Origin: Otatea glauca
Taxonomy: Eukaryota; Streptophyta; Magnoliopsida; Poales; Poaceae
Direction of reading: 5' to 3'
Assembly: GCA_036346275.1 (NCBI GenBank)
Contig: JAYEVK010000094.1
Span: forward strand, 62,001-126,000
Length of the DNA: 64,000 bases
This document shows positions 1 through 15,528 of this stretch, piece by piece. Position 1 is the first letter of the stretch. Every line of letters starts with the position of its first letter. The notes below the pieces were generated by a model. The model worked only from the letters and a program-made list of their open reading frames with translations, had not been told where the DNA came from and did no database searches. The translations under genes were made by a program, and so were the position numbers.

Positions 1-1296
1 GTTTATGCTTCATCACGTTTCTCTCGTTTAAATCTGCTTGGCAATGTTGGAAACATTTCTCTTTGAATGTTCTTCCTTATTGTGCATATAAACGATATCT
101 TAAGTATTTCCATGCTGGATCGATACTACTACGCCCACTACAAAAACTGTTGTTTCTTATTTTCCATGGTCTCCAAGCTACAAATGTGATCATTTTTTAC
201 AATATACTAGTAAAAAGATATAATAATTTGATATTATATCAGTACTTTTGACAACAAATTTATTAATATCATTTTCATGTGGCCAATCTAGATTTCTGTG
301 ATTAAACATGAAAAACTTTGATTGCCCGTATGCCACAGCACCACTTTGTAATGGAGGGCATATCGTTCACTGTTTCAGTGTGGTTGGGCAAAACGAAAAT
401 TGAAACGCTAAACTGTTGGATAGTATTTTTCACCTCAAGCACTTAGGGATTGGAAATCAGATTTACACTTAGTGCAAGTCTGCAAGAGCATGGCCAAAGT
501 GCACAATTGGGCCCTTCAATCGTTTCTTATGCCTCTAAAGGCCCGAATCCCTAAGTTGGTAGGAAATATGTTAGTGTAGAGTTGTCATCATTAACTGCTC
601 ATATGCTATGTGCTGCATGTAGGTCCACATGGAAAGAATTATTTAGTGATTTCACTTAGTATTTGTGCCGGGTAAATTTTTTTAAACTCCGACCGTCAAT
701 ACGATTATGAATATCCAGATTGAGCACAAGAAAAGGGCATAGTCATATTTCTCATCAAAAGCAATTTCATAATGTCATAAATTTACAAATCTTTCTTTGT
801 GTGTAACAATAAAACCCTGTCAAAAAAGGGCATTCCTTTCGGATCGGTGGTAGTATTAGCTTGACTTTAAACTACTACTTGTTTCATTCTATTTTATTTG
901 TCATTTTGGACATTGACATGTTTGACTTGGAAACCTTTGACTGTTGCTTTTTCTAATTATATGTTAGTAAAATTCATTAAAATTTTAAATTACTTTTATG
1001 TCATTTTCATGCAACACTTTTATGTATATTAGTGAAAGTGTTAAAAGTTTCACTCCATGCATTCTAGGATGATATCTATTTGGGAATGGAGTATATAGAA
1101 GCTGCTTGTACTAGATATTGAGAAACACAGTCTTCCCAGACCCTCTCCTATGTTTGTGTGCCTTTTGCTTCACTTAAACATGGTCCTTTTTTGCTTAGTC
1201 ACAAATAGAGCTCCCCAGAGTTCCAACCTTTCCAGTACACTAAATTGTCGCTACTTAAACACTGCAGTTATGCTAACAACTTAATGCGTGATACAG
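1..1296. other. AT-rich intron or upstream sequence of the kinase gene
   Basis: No convincing exon was found here. Within it, about 880-1095 looks like a diverged Stowaway-type MITE: both ends carry a degenerate form of the usual terminal repeat (CTACTTGTTTCATTCTA on the left, GGGAATGGAGTA on the right). No clean target duplication was seen. Confidence 0.35.
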
Positions 1297-3768
1297 GTGG
1301 CAGATCAACTTTGTCAACTAGCATGATGAGCTCTGCATCGGCATCAATGCTCTCAACAGTGGCTACTTGCACGACATCAGTAAAGACATTTTTGCTAGCC
1401 CAGCTTGAAAAGGCCACCGATGGTTTCAATTCAAAAAGAGTTTTGGGTGAAGGTGGGTTTGGACGTGTCTATCACGGGACTATGGATGATGGAAACGAGA
1501 TAGCTGTTAAATTGCTCACAAGAGAGGACAGGAGTGGCGACCGTGAGTTCATTGCGGAGGTGGAAATGCTCAGCCGACTACACCATCGTAATCTTGTCAA
1601 ATTGATTGGCATTTGCATCGAGCGGACCAAAAGGTGTCTTGTTTATGAGCTTATACGCAATGGAAGTGTGGAATCCCATCTTCATGGTATGTTTGAAATA
1701 TTAGTTACTGTAAGCTATGTTTGATAAACACACACATACACACACACACACATACATACATACACATATATACATACATATGTATTCCATACTGCTAGGA
1801 GTACGTACTCCCACCTTGCATATACCGCTTAAACAAAAAAAATATACCTCTTTATCCTTTTGAGCATACTCTAATAATGATTATAAGATACGCCAAAGTG
1901 AGTTCCATGAAAAATTAACTACGTTTCTCATAATAAAATAACTACATTTCTTTTGTCCAAGCATGGACTGGAAGGATCAGCTGCCATTCTAATTAAAGGA
2001 CTTCGAAATCTGTAATGATTTGGCTCAAGGGAAATGCATGGATGGACAGGATCAACTGCCCTTCCAATCTAACAGCTGAAATTCCTCAAAATGATTTGGC
2101 TCAAATATAGCACTGTACTGTGCTTTACAAAAAAAAAAATATATATATCCATACTTACCTCTACCACATTTGAGCCTAGGTTTATTGTTTTTTTGCACTC
2201 AGCATGATTCTTTGGGTTAATCTGAGTTTTTTGATATCTAGGTGCTGACAAGGCTAAGGGCATGCTGAACTGGGATGTTAGGATGAAAGTTGCTCTGGGT
2301 GCTGCTAGAGGCCTAGCATACCTTCATGAAGATTCAAACCCTCATGTTATACATCGTGACTTCAAGGCCAGCAATGTATTGTTGGAGGAAGATTTCACTC
2401 CGAAGGTTACTGATTTTGGTTTAGCAAGGGAGGCAACCAATGGAATTCATCCCATTTCTACTAGGGTAATGGGTACTTTTGGGTAAGAAACACTTTGCTT
2501 ATGCCTGTCCACTATGATGATGTCAATAACCATGATTTAAGCACTAAGTAACGGTGAAATCATGATCGGATGGCTTTTGGTTCTCTTTGTGATTTATACT
2601 GATTTGCCTTCCATATGCTTTCCTCGATGTTGCAATTTTTTTAAAAAAGTCTGCATAATTTCACTGATTAGCTCCTAGTATGGTTGTTAATACCGTTTAA
2701 TGTCAAACAATAATAACGCTTCACAGAGTTCTTGACAAATCACACTTTTTTAGGCTAGACGAATTTGTGGTATCATAAATATGCTCCAAAGTAGCTTGCT
2801 TTTACTTGATTCCATTTTAATTATGCTATGTGATCTGTTAGAGGTAACTCAAATATCCAAAACAGGGTTGTTAGAGATATACTCAATATCTCTATAGGAG
2901 TCCAAATTATCTACTACTCATACTCTTTTGGCTATATAAGCCACCCCTATGTACATGTAACATTGAACAGATTAGTGGATTTGTTTCTCATGGTTTTTTT
3001 CTCATTCGTGAGGTTTTTCCACGTAAAAATTCTTGTCTCAGTTTTGCTGTGATAACCCTAACATGATCACACAGGTACGTTGCTCCAGAATATGCCATGA
3101 CAGGGCACCTTCTTGTCAAGAGTGACGTCTACAGTTATGGGGTTGTCTTGCTGGAGCTTTTATCAGGAAGGAAGCCCGTATGCATGTCTGATACCAAGGA
3201 TCCTGAGAACCTTGTGACTTGGGCTCGTCCTCTGCTATGCCATAAGGAGGGCTTGGAGAGCTTGATTGACCCTTCTCTGAATGGCAATTTCAACTTTGAC
3301 AATGTAGCTAAAGTGGCATCCATCGCTTCCATGTGTGTTCACAACGATCCGTCACAGAGGCCATTCATGGGTGAAGTCGTGCAGGCACTGAAGCTTATTT
3401 ACAATGATGCAGATGAGGCTTGCGATGATTCTTACAGCCACAAGGATTCATCATGTGACCCAGATGATGAGTACCAAGGAGGCCTGGTCCTTGACAGTGG
3501 TAGTGGTAGCTGGTGGAATAATGGGGCTTCTGGGTGTTCAGACTACCAGAATTCCTCACCATTTATAACCATGGAGTACAGTTCTGGCCCAATAGAAGAA
3601 AGGCGTGGGCATGACCCTCGCTCAGCTGTGTCAATGGGCTCTCAAGTACCATCACCAGCCCTGCATAATAGATCAGGCTCCTTGCCGATGAAGAAGAAGA
3701 AGAAGCTTGCCTCATTTTACTGGTTAAGAGGCAGCATAAGCGAGCATGGGTCGCTGCCTCGCCATTGA
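1297..3768 (+). CDS. Receptor-like serine/threonine kinase, 3' part (ALE2-like)
   Basis: Three coding exons are visible: 1297-1686, 2242-2482 and 3075-3768, with GT-AG junctions that keep frame. The first exon opens one base into a codon, so the start lies upstream; I could not place earlier exons in 1-1296, and the extracellular and membrane parts probably lie left of the window. Kinase landmarks in order: glycine loop GEGGFGRVY, catalytic lysine in AVKLL, HRDFKASN, TDFGLAR and APEYAMTG, then DVYSYGVVLLELL. HRD and DFG are intact, so it should be an active RD kinase. The tail after the kinase domain is serine-rich and ends in a basic patch. The lead-in FLLAQLEKATDGF is typical of the plant RLCK/ALE2-PBL group, in which ALE2 acts in epidermal and cuticle specification. 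The family call is firm; the orthologue is inferred. Confidence 0.85.
1729..1788. repeat. CA/TA microsatellite
   Basis: Irregular runs of CACA and TACATA lie just inside the kinase intron that follows the exon ending at 1686. Confidence 0.8.
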
Positions 3769-4805
3769 TCAATAAACTAGTGTTAGGCTGTTAGCTTCAG
3801 TTGACTTGGGATTGAGGCTGGGGGGATGTCATTTACCCCTCGTTGATTCTTGCCTCTGGTTAGTGTACAGTTTCCCAACAATCCAGGTGACCCTCTGGTG
3901 TAGTTCCATCAGTATAGATGTTTTCATTTGCCTTCTGCTTCCCCAGAAGCAATGAGGATGGGGTTGGCAGATGCTTTCTAGTTTTGCAAATTGTGGTTCA
4001 TTCCTCGTGCATCTGATGATTTGTGTAATTTGGGTAGGAAAATTTCTTACAAAAAATTCTGGGCATCATGTTGTTTTGCCTTGCTGATGTACTGGATTGT
4101 TAACAATTGAAGTGATCTTCCTCTCATTGGCGAGGTAAAAGTATATGTCAGCTTCTCTTATTGCTGCGCTGCGTAGGGTGTGTATGTTTGTGCATGGCTT
4201 TGTGATTGTGGTTGAGCTATGGCTTCGTGTCCATGCTTGCTGGCATCATGCCCAGGTATGGAGAAGTTGATTGCTTGTCTCTGTGCATCGATGCTTCTTT
4301 ATGTTGTGCGTGCCAAACGATTCGGTGCGAATGCCGGGTGTCAGGATACATAGGTCAAACTAAATCGCCGTTCCATAGTCCATGCTTCATGCAATCGCAC
4401 ATTTTTTCCTCCGGACGCATAGGCAAGCAAAGCAAGAGGAAGAGAAGAAGGGGATGTTTGGATGAAAGCTCGAATTTTCACGCTTTATTATTTAGTTCTC
4501 TTATGATGCACTAAATTCAATATAGACTGTTAATTCTTTTCGATCCAATAAATTATATTAGTTAGTAGTTATTTATACTTTCTTCAATAATATAGTAGTA
4601 GATATATTCGTAACAAATCAATTGGTAGATTTAATTTCTACTATCTACTATATAATACCAGTATAATGCAAGGTAAATTTTTTTTTATTATTTTTGCTAA
4701 GTTGTACTACACCAGTTTGGCAGAATTGGTGGCGGTGCTTAGAACAATAATGGCTAGTCATAAATGTGGATGTGAACCTAAATTTGAGTGACTAATGGGA
4801 GGTGA
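3769..4805. other. Kinase 3' UTR and repeat-bearing spacer
   Basis: The kinase 3' UTR probably runs to about 4090. The stretch 4530-4690 is an AT-rich repeat whose relative lies at about 62735-62850 in the wax gene: both contain a GTAGTAGA...ATTTCTACTA core, then a CTACTATATA block and a CAGTATAATGCA-like tail. No gene was seen. Confidence 0.4.
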
Positions 4806-4814
4806 TTGTATATA

Positions 4815-5053
4815 GGGAAATACTAGCGTCCGGACGTCCGATACGTTCATTTCATTGGACGCTCGTTGCAACATTTTTTTCCAACGTGTGCAACATTTTT
4901 TTTTCAACGTGTGCAATATTTTTTTCTCCGCTCATATTTTTACTGTTATCGAAGGAAAAATGTTTCACACGTGGGAAAAAAATGTTTCACGCGTAAAAAA
5001 AAAATGTTGCAAAGCGTCCGAAAAAATCAGACGTCTGATTGCTAGCAATTTCG
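4815..5053. mobile_element. Short Mutator-type MITE
   Basis: The ends are inverted: GGGAAATACTAGC on the left and CGAAATTGCTAGC read inward from the right. Near-identical 9-mers flank the element, TTGTATATA (4806-4814) and TTGTATATG (5054-5062), 8 of 9 matching, as expected for a Mutator-superfamily insertion. Inside are several copies of CAACATTTTTTT and its complement. It has no coding capacity. Confidence 0.65.
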
Positions 5054-5376
5054 TTGTATATGTCACTATTTTAAAATTGTATAAATATTAAAATATAAAT
5101 AAAAAGTAAATAACAATTTTTTTTACTTCAATATTTATGCAACTTATATTAAAAAGTTAGACGTATAGAAGCACGGGTACCCGCGACAAAATCGTAGAAA
5201 TAAACAAATCACACCCATATTGGGCCCATTTGTTTTTTGTGTAAAAAAGTTTTGGGCTGAGTGACCTCAAATCTGTGCGAGTATTGTTCAGTGTTAACCC
5301 ACAGAAGTCGAGTGAGAAAGGCAAAACCCTCATCCCCCGCTTCCCCGGACTCCAAATACCAAGGGCAGCCACGGCG

Positions 5377-7408
5377 ATGGAGCACGACGACGGCGGCAAG
5401 GCGGTCACACCGGGGGAGCTCCTCGGAAGCTCGTCGTCCCTCGTAGCCGGACGTGGTGCCTACGCCGACGGCCGCTCTGTGCGCGCGTCGGTCACTGGCC
5501 ACCGCCGCCTCGTGCCTCCCCCTCCCGGCTCCTCCGACCAGGTAGGGTTAGCTAGGGTTTTGGAATTTTTAGTCCCTCGCTCTGCTGCTTCTGATGTTGT
5601 GTGTGTGACGGGCTGGTCCGATTCGGTTGCAGAGGTCCACGGTGGAGGTGGTTGGGCACAAGGCCCATGGAGCTGTGCCGCAGCCGGGAAGCGTCGTCAT
5701 TGCCCGTGTAAGATCTCTCGCTGAGCAAAGCGTTGATTGGAGACGTGCAATGTGCGGAAGATGCATTTTTTTTTATGAAAAGCTCGTTGCTGTCGTGTGG
5801 ATGTGTGTACTTATCAAACATCATGGTTGAATTAGTGGCTAGCTGTTGCTCTGCGTAGTCATGCAGCTTGTGGATATGGTTGGTGGGATCGGTGCATAGG
5901 TGGTTTACAGTTTAATTGTTTTTGCGGAAACACTTACACACTCACTGGCATGCTTGATGTCACACTTTGCCTAGTTCAGGTTGAAGGTGAAATCTATGTG
6001 TTTCAGGTCATACGAGATTTAATATTCTCAAGTGTGTATAAATGTTGTGAAACTGTAACACCTTGTAGAGGAAGATTCAGGCAATGCACGTGAATATTTA
6101 GCATCTCCTTTGCAGGTGTTGAACCTAGCAGTAAATAAGTTGAGGTAACAGCTTCTCTACTTTGGTAGTCCAGTTAAACATCATCCGGTAATGCGAATGT
6201 CTCATGGATTGGTTATGCTGGTTCATGGGTGCACCATCTATTTGTTGGCATCTTTTTGAGATGACTTTACACAATAAACGAGGGTAAAGATCTTACAAAA
6301 GTGTACTGTCTACAATGATGTCTATGGTATCTCTTGATCTTTTTCCTATCACCATGTCATGTTCTTAACATGAGCTAATATGTTGTTCTGATTAGTGGTA
6401 TTGGTCAACTGTTTGTTACTGCAGGTGTTTTAACGAAGATAGCTGTGTGCATCAACTTGTTTTTAATGGTGAAGTGCTGATTGCTGAAAGTTGTTACTGC
6501 TGCAGGTGACGAAGGTTATGGCTAGGATGGCTTCTGCAGATATAATGTGTGTTGACTCAAAGGCTGTGAGAGAAAAATTCACTGGCATTATAAGGTAGTA
6601 GGCCTTGTTCATGAATATCTTTTAGTGTGATGCTGCTATTTGTACTGTTCTTCATGGATTCTTGCACTGCATTTGCTCGATTTAGTTGCCGAAGTGCATG
6701 TATGGTTGAATGCTTTTGTCCATCCTTTCCTTTTAGACAGTTTGTCAGAGAAAAGTTCTTCATGCCATGCTCTTCTGTTTGTAGGCAACAAGATGTTCGT
6801 GCTACTGAAATCGACAAGGTGGATATGTACCAGTCTTATCGGCCTGGTGACATCGTTAGAGCTCTGGTTGTATCCTTCAGGGGAGCATATGGCGCAATCT
6901 TCATTTCTGCAATTGTTCTTTTTTGATTGCTCATTTGCTCTTGTTCATGTGTATCTTCATGCTTGATGTTACCTCATTTTGTACACATTTTCTTTCAATT
7001 TGATTACATCGCTATAGACCTCTAATCTTGTTAGAGTACTTAATATTTTTGACTGGCTTGCAATCCTTAAATTTTGTTAAAGCTCTCTCTTGGTGATGCA
7101 AGAGCATATTACCTTTCCACGGCAAAGAATGAACTTGGAGTTGTTTCTGCACAAAGTATAGCTGGTATGCTTACTTCTGCACCAAATTAATCAATCTTTA
7201 TTCTCTGAGGCAATTCAAGGATGCACCATGCAATTTGTGTGTGAAGATAGTTAAATTGTTCCTCCAATTACATGATCTGGTAGAAATTGTATTGATGTTG
7301 TTTCCTTGTGTTGCTTTAGGTGGTACGTTGGTCCCGATCAGTTGGACTGAGATGCAGTGTGAATTGACTGGCCAAACTGAGCAAAGGAAAGTTGCAAAAG
7401 TGCAATAG
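5377..7408 (+). CDS. CSL4: Exosome complex component CSL4 (EXOSC1)
   Basis: Six exons: 5377-5541, 5633-5707, 6506-6594, 6785-6869, 7083-7164 and 7320-7408, giving 194 aa. CSL4 is an S1-type RNA-binding cap subunit of the RNA exosome, the 3'-5' RNA-processing complex of nucleus and cytoplasm. Recognised by the N-terminal VTPGELLG segment, the VEVVGHKAHG and GSVVIARVTKVMARM block, the central RQQDVRATEIDKVDMYQSY signature and the C-terminal VPISWTEMQC. The chosen ATG lies at the start of the conserved region; an in-frame ATG at 5275 would add 34 residues that do not look conserved. Intron 4 (6870-7082) is U12-type. After the stop, a possible donor at about 7435 suggests an intron in the 3' UTR, with a last exon near 8857; a Mutator element sits inside that interval. 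Confidence 0.93.
6870..7082 (+). other. U12-type (minor spliceosome) intron of CSL4
   Basis: The donor reads GTATCCTT, the full U12 consensus. A TCCTTAA branch-site motif lies 12 nt before the acceptor AG, inside the spacing allowed for U12 introns. The flanking exons join in phase (LV then LSLGDA). Confidence 0.9.
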
Positions 7409-7635
7409 ATTTGTTAAATTTGCCAGACTGAAAAGGTAAAGTTTTTAATTGCTGAGTTGTTTTTCCTTCCTCAGTAATGTGCCCCCCTATTTCTCACTGG
7501 AAGCTACTATCTGTATTCCTTGTACATTGGCTATAATATGTTGAAATCCTGTCCATTTTCTAAAATTATCCCAGCATAGAATATAAGAACTCATATAAGT
7601 TACTGTTTGGAGAACACTTGAAGAGATTTAAATAA

Positions 7636-8648
7636 GGAAAAGTCTATTTCACCCCCTGAACTATCGTTGTTGTCTACTTTGCCCCCTGATCTATAAAACC
7701 AGGTATTGTACCCCTTGAACATACAAAACCGGAACAAAGAACCCCCACTGAGGCAGTTTCGGTGGTGGTTTTACCTCCGTGGCGGATGACATGGATGTCG
7801 ATGTAATGATGACTTAGCAAAATTAAATAAAAAAAATTCTTAACCCAATGGGCCCACACATCATCCAAACACCCCCTCTTCAGCAAAACACCATCTCTGC
7901 ATATTCCCTCCCCTCCCCCATCGCCGCTGCCAGGAAAAACTGGCCATGGCCTCGGGTGGACTGAGTGGGAGGAAGAAGTTGACGTGTGGCTAGTCCACCT
8001 GTGGCAGTTCAGCAGGATGGACCACCTTTGCAACTAAAGTAAGACCAACTAGTAACAGCCCACCAGGCACCATCAGCAGCGCATGGGACAGGCCATCCAG
8101 AATTCCAACTCCAATGAAGGAATATGTGCATAGGCTAATCGATCTACTTGTCTTCAAACTTCATCCTCGGTCACTCGAGCGGTACTGCGGTGGCCCAAGC
8201 AACGTGTCACGGAGTTTAGGCGGCAAGGTGATGCCAGCTAGGTCGTGATCAGGCCACGGGCATGGGCGCTGCATCCAGCAAGGGCTCGGACAGGACAAGG
8301 CGAGGTCCCAGCAAGCAGGTCAAAATTTTCCCCAGGTCTCTCAAATTCTGTTCTGCCGGAGATCCTGAGGAGGGAGGGAGGGAGGGAGGGAGGGAGGGAG
8401 ATAGATAGATAGATAGATATAGAGAGAGAGAGAGAGAGAGAGAGGTGTTTGGATGACGTGAGCCTATTGGGTGAAGGATCTGTATTTATTTAATTTTGCT
8501 GAGTCACTATCACATCAGCAGCCATGTCATCCACCACGGTGCCAAAAACCCCTTTGAAACTGCCTCATGGGGTTATTTGCTCTGGTTTTGTAAGTTGAGG
8601 GGTAAAGTAGATGAACAACATAGTTCAGGGGTTAAATAGACTTTTTCC
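7636..8648. mobile_element. Mutator-like element with long terminal inverted repeats
   Basis: Perfect 9-bp target duplications TTTAAATAA flank it (7627-7635 and 8649-8657). The terminal inverted repeats are roughly 230-240 bp each and begin GGAAAAGTCTATTT. The interior carries a compound microsatellite but no transposase, so it is non-autonomous. It sits downstream of the CSL4 stop, probably within an intron of the 3' UTR. Confidence 0.9.
8368..8444. repeat. Compound GGGA / GATA / GA microsatellite
   Basis: Consecutive runs of GGGA, then GATA, then GA, inside the Mutator-like element. Confidence 0.95.
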
Positions 8649-8657
8649 TTTAAATAA

Positions 8658-10745
8658 CTTTAATCATATGGAGCATACTCATGAAACTATTTATTTCCGT
8701 ACTACATAATGTTGATGAGCTGTGGTGCAGATTTCGTAATCCAATAAATGTTTTCACTCTATCTGGAGCCCCCAACTCCCACCGCGCACACTCAAGAACA
8801 ACAACAAATTGTGATTCGTGGCTATTCTAACAAGAATTTCCTTGATTCTTTACAGGTTAGTGATGGTGTGTACAATATGTTGATCAACGATGCTGTTGCT
8901 CGATCGTGAACCGCTAAACGAGCAATGTTCAAGTTCTTTGGCACTGGATCGAGCACATAAACTTTATACATGTGGCAGAATTTTGAGTAGGCAATGGTTC
9001 ATCAGGATTCTTAATGGTGTAGCATGTAATACACCAGCAATACAGTTACGCATCCTGCATGTAGTTAGGGCTTTTGTAGGTTTGAGTAATCTTCTTGGTG
9101 CGGAGTTTGTGACGTTACCGTTGTGCTGAGGATCAATTTATTTCTTCTCTTTTCTGAGAGACGATGAGGCTGGGATAAAATCGAAATTTCGGCTTGCCTT
9201 GATTACTTGTGTTGAGCGATCTGTTGGGTTGTGGGCTTTCTGGGCCGAGCGTAGTGGTGTCTGTTGGGTTCTGGGCCTCATGGGTTGGGCTGTATCTGTA
9301 TGAGTAGCCCGTTGGGTCGAAGAACCTGATACCAGCTGTTTACTTTCACGACGGCGAGCGGATTCGATCCACGCTACCACATCTTCAGTGTTTTTGCTGT
9401 CAAAATTGTTACGCGCTGTCGGTGTGAGACTGGTAGTGACACAGCGACCAATGGTTTCACGTTCAGTTATGTATGATTTTTACAGTGGCGCGTATGCGAT
9501 GTGTCATTTCTATCGGCAAGATAAAATTGGACTTCTGGACAGAAACAAAAAATGTTAGCGGAGAAGCCGAATCCCTCAGGCAGCTGCAGAAGCCGTCTTC
9601 ATCCGTAGGATCACACCAACCAAGCAAGAATATCTATCACTTAGAAGTAAAGAAGCAACTAAAACCGAAGGAGCGAGGCCACCGTGTTCGGTCAGTGTAA
9701 ATATCAGGTGAAAAAAAATGCTTTAATGTCGGTACGAGAAGGAGCTTCATACCGTGCTACCGTCACAGCTAAGCCCGGGCCATCAGACAACGCAAACACC
9801 GACTGAATCTTCCTGAAAGTTGGCTGGTAAGTGGAGTGAGAGATACCAAGAATAATGCTTGTGAAGTGTTTGTGAGCATCTGCCATGAGTAGGTCTGGTG
9901 CAAACTACTCTTGTTGGTTTATTCATAAAGAACCTCTTGCATGGAAGTGTGTTATTGGTGCTATTTTCTGCTTTTTGGTATATTTGCTTAGCAATGATTT
10001 ATTCTTGCAATTCTAACTAGCAGGCAGCCGTGTACAGGTTGAGAAGCAATGAAATGGGACATTGTTGACGTTCTGAAAGTGAACCGAGATACCAACCAAT
10101 TAACAGCTTCATGGCATTCAGTATTTTTTTGACACCAGAGTTGAATAGTCAGTTTGATCTTAGCACGGTGGTTCTACACGCAACGCAAGTAGTTACAAGC
10201 GGCCGGAGGATTCGCCAATGCCAACTGCCTTTTTTTAGCATCATCAAAATATGCTGTACTCTCTATCAAACAAGCCAAATTGTCAAATGCTATTGGTACT
10301 GTATCTATATACTGAGATAGTGATGTATGTTACTCATTCCTGCGCCATATTGCAATTCTGTATTTACCGACTCAATCTTTCCAGAATAGTGAAATTCTAG
10401 CTTATTTGTAGTCTTGGTTATCCCCAACTTTTACAGTTCTGGCCTGAACTCACAACGATGTGACATCGAATTGTGGATTTTCTATGCAGAAGATTAAAAG
10501 CAGCACACATTTGAGAGCCAATAGAGATACAAGTCAGCAAGTAAAACATACTTGAGTTCTGGTAGTAATTATCTCCAACCATCCAACATAACATGGCATT
10601 ATAGCAGTGGTTGCGTTCAAAGAGTTTCTAGGCCAAACGGGGCAAAAAAGTTCATCTAGTCCCACGGGCAGGTAGATCTGCATTACAATTTAACATGATG
10701 CAAACTGCTTGGCTTAGAAGCACAGACAAAAGCATACTAGGAACT
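8658..10745. other. Intergenic sequence between CSL4 and GSNOR
   Basis: About 8857-9130 may be the last, non-coding exon of CSL4. The rest is unique-looking AT-rich sequence. The last few hundred bases next to 10746 should hold the 3' UTR of GSNOR. No further gene recognised. Confidence 0.4.
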
Positions 10746-14765
<4,020 letters not shown>

Positions 14766-15528
14766 TTCTTCCTTGGGTTGGGCGGTAGACGCGATGGATG
14801 AGCAGTCACTAAGAGAGGCGCACCGCAGGAAGATGTGATTGTGAGGATAGGGAGGCCGGAGAAGAAGAGCAGACAGAGGTGGTGGTGATCAGATGCGGGG
14901 TTTTGTTTGCTCAATTGGGCCGGGCCCACTGTGGGTTTGGGCTCCCAGTCCCAGATTATTGGGGTAGCCAGCATGGCAGATCGGTCTGACATTATTATGA
15001 TAGATCCTCGAAAAAACACTATAGTCTCGTGGAAAATAAAATAGAACAAATATATTGGTTGCTAATTGCTACCAACTTTTGTTTTCTATGTACTCTACGC
15101 ACTCGCTTGTTCTCAGTCAACTGATCAGCGTAAATTTTCATAGGATCGTATCGAGTTGGTGTGATCCGTATTCCACAACCTGTCCTCAAAACACACACAA
15201 CCCCCTGTAATTTTTTTTGGTATCATAATCATGGCCAACCAAACAAAAATTGCAAAAATGCAAATGAATAGATCACATTCCCTGAATCTGAACCTGAAGA
15301 TGTAAGTAGTCGGTCCCAAGCTGCTTTCACTTGTTCACTTCAAGAACTCGACTAGTTTCTGACAAACAAAGAACACTTTATTTTTGTACAAAACACTCCA
15401 TACAACAGCACACATACACTTCTAATGTCAATAGTACAACCACTCACACGCCATAAACAGTATCAGCATTGCCTTATTAGAGCGAATGCGACGGCATGAG
15501 GTCCACAGTTCCAGAAGCTGAAAGGTAG
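14766..15528. other. GSNOR promoter and tail-side spacer
   Basis: Contains the GSNOR 5' flank with clustered GGGCC/TGGGC motifs (about 14912-14945). The 3' UTR of the next minus-strand gene lies at the right. No other gene seen. Confidence 0.5.

Noticed and set aside
1245..1296. ATG at 1245 as the start of the kinase
   Set aside because: It lies in an intron before a CAG acceptor at 1296; the family has a long N-terminal part.
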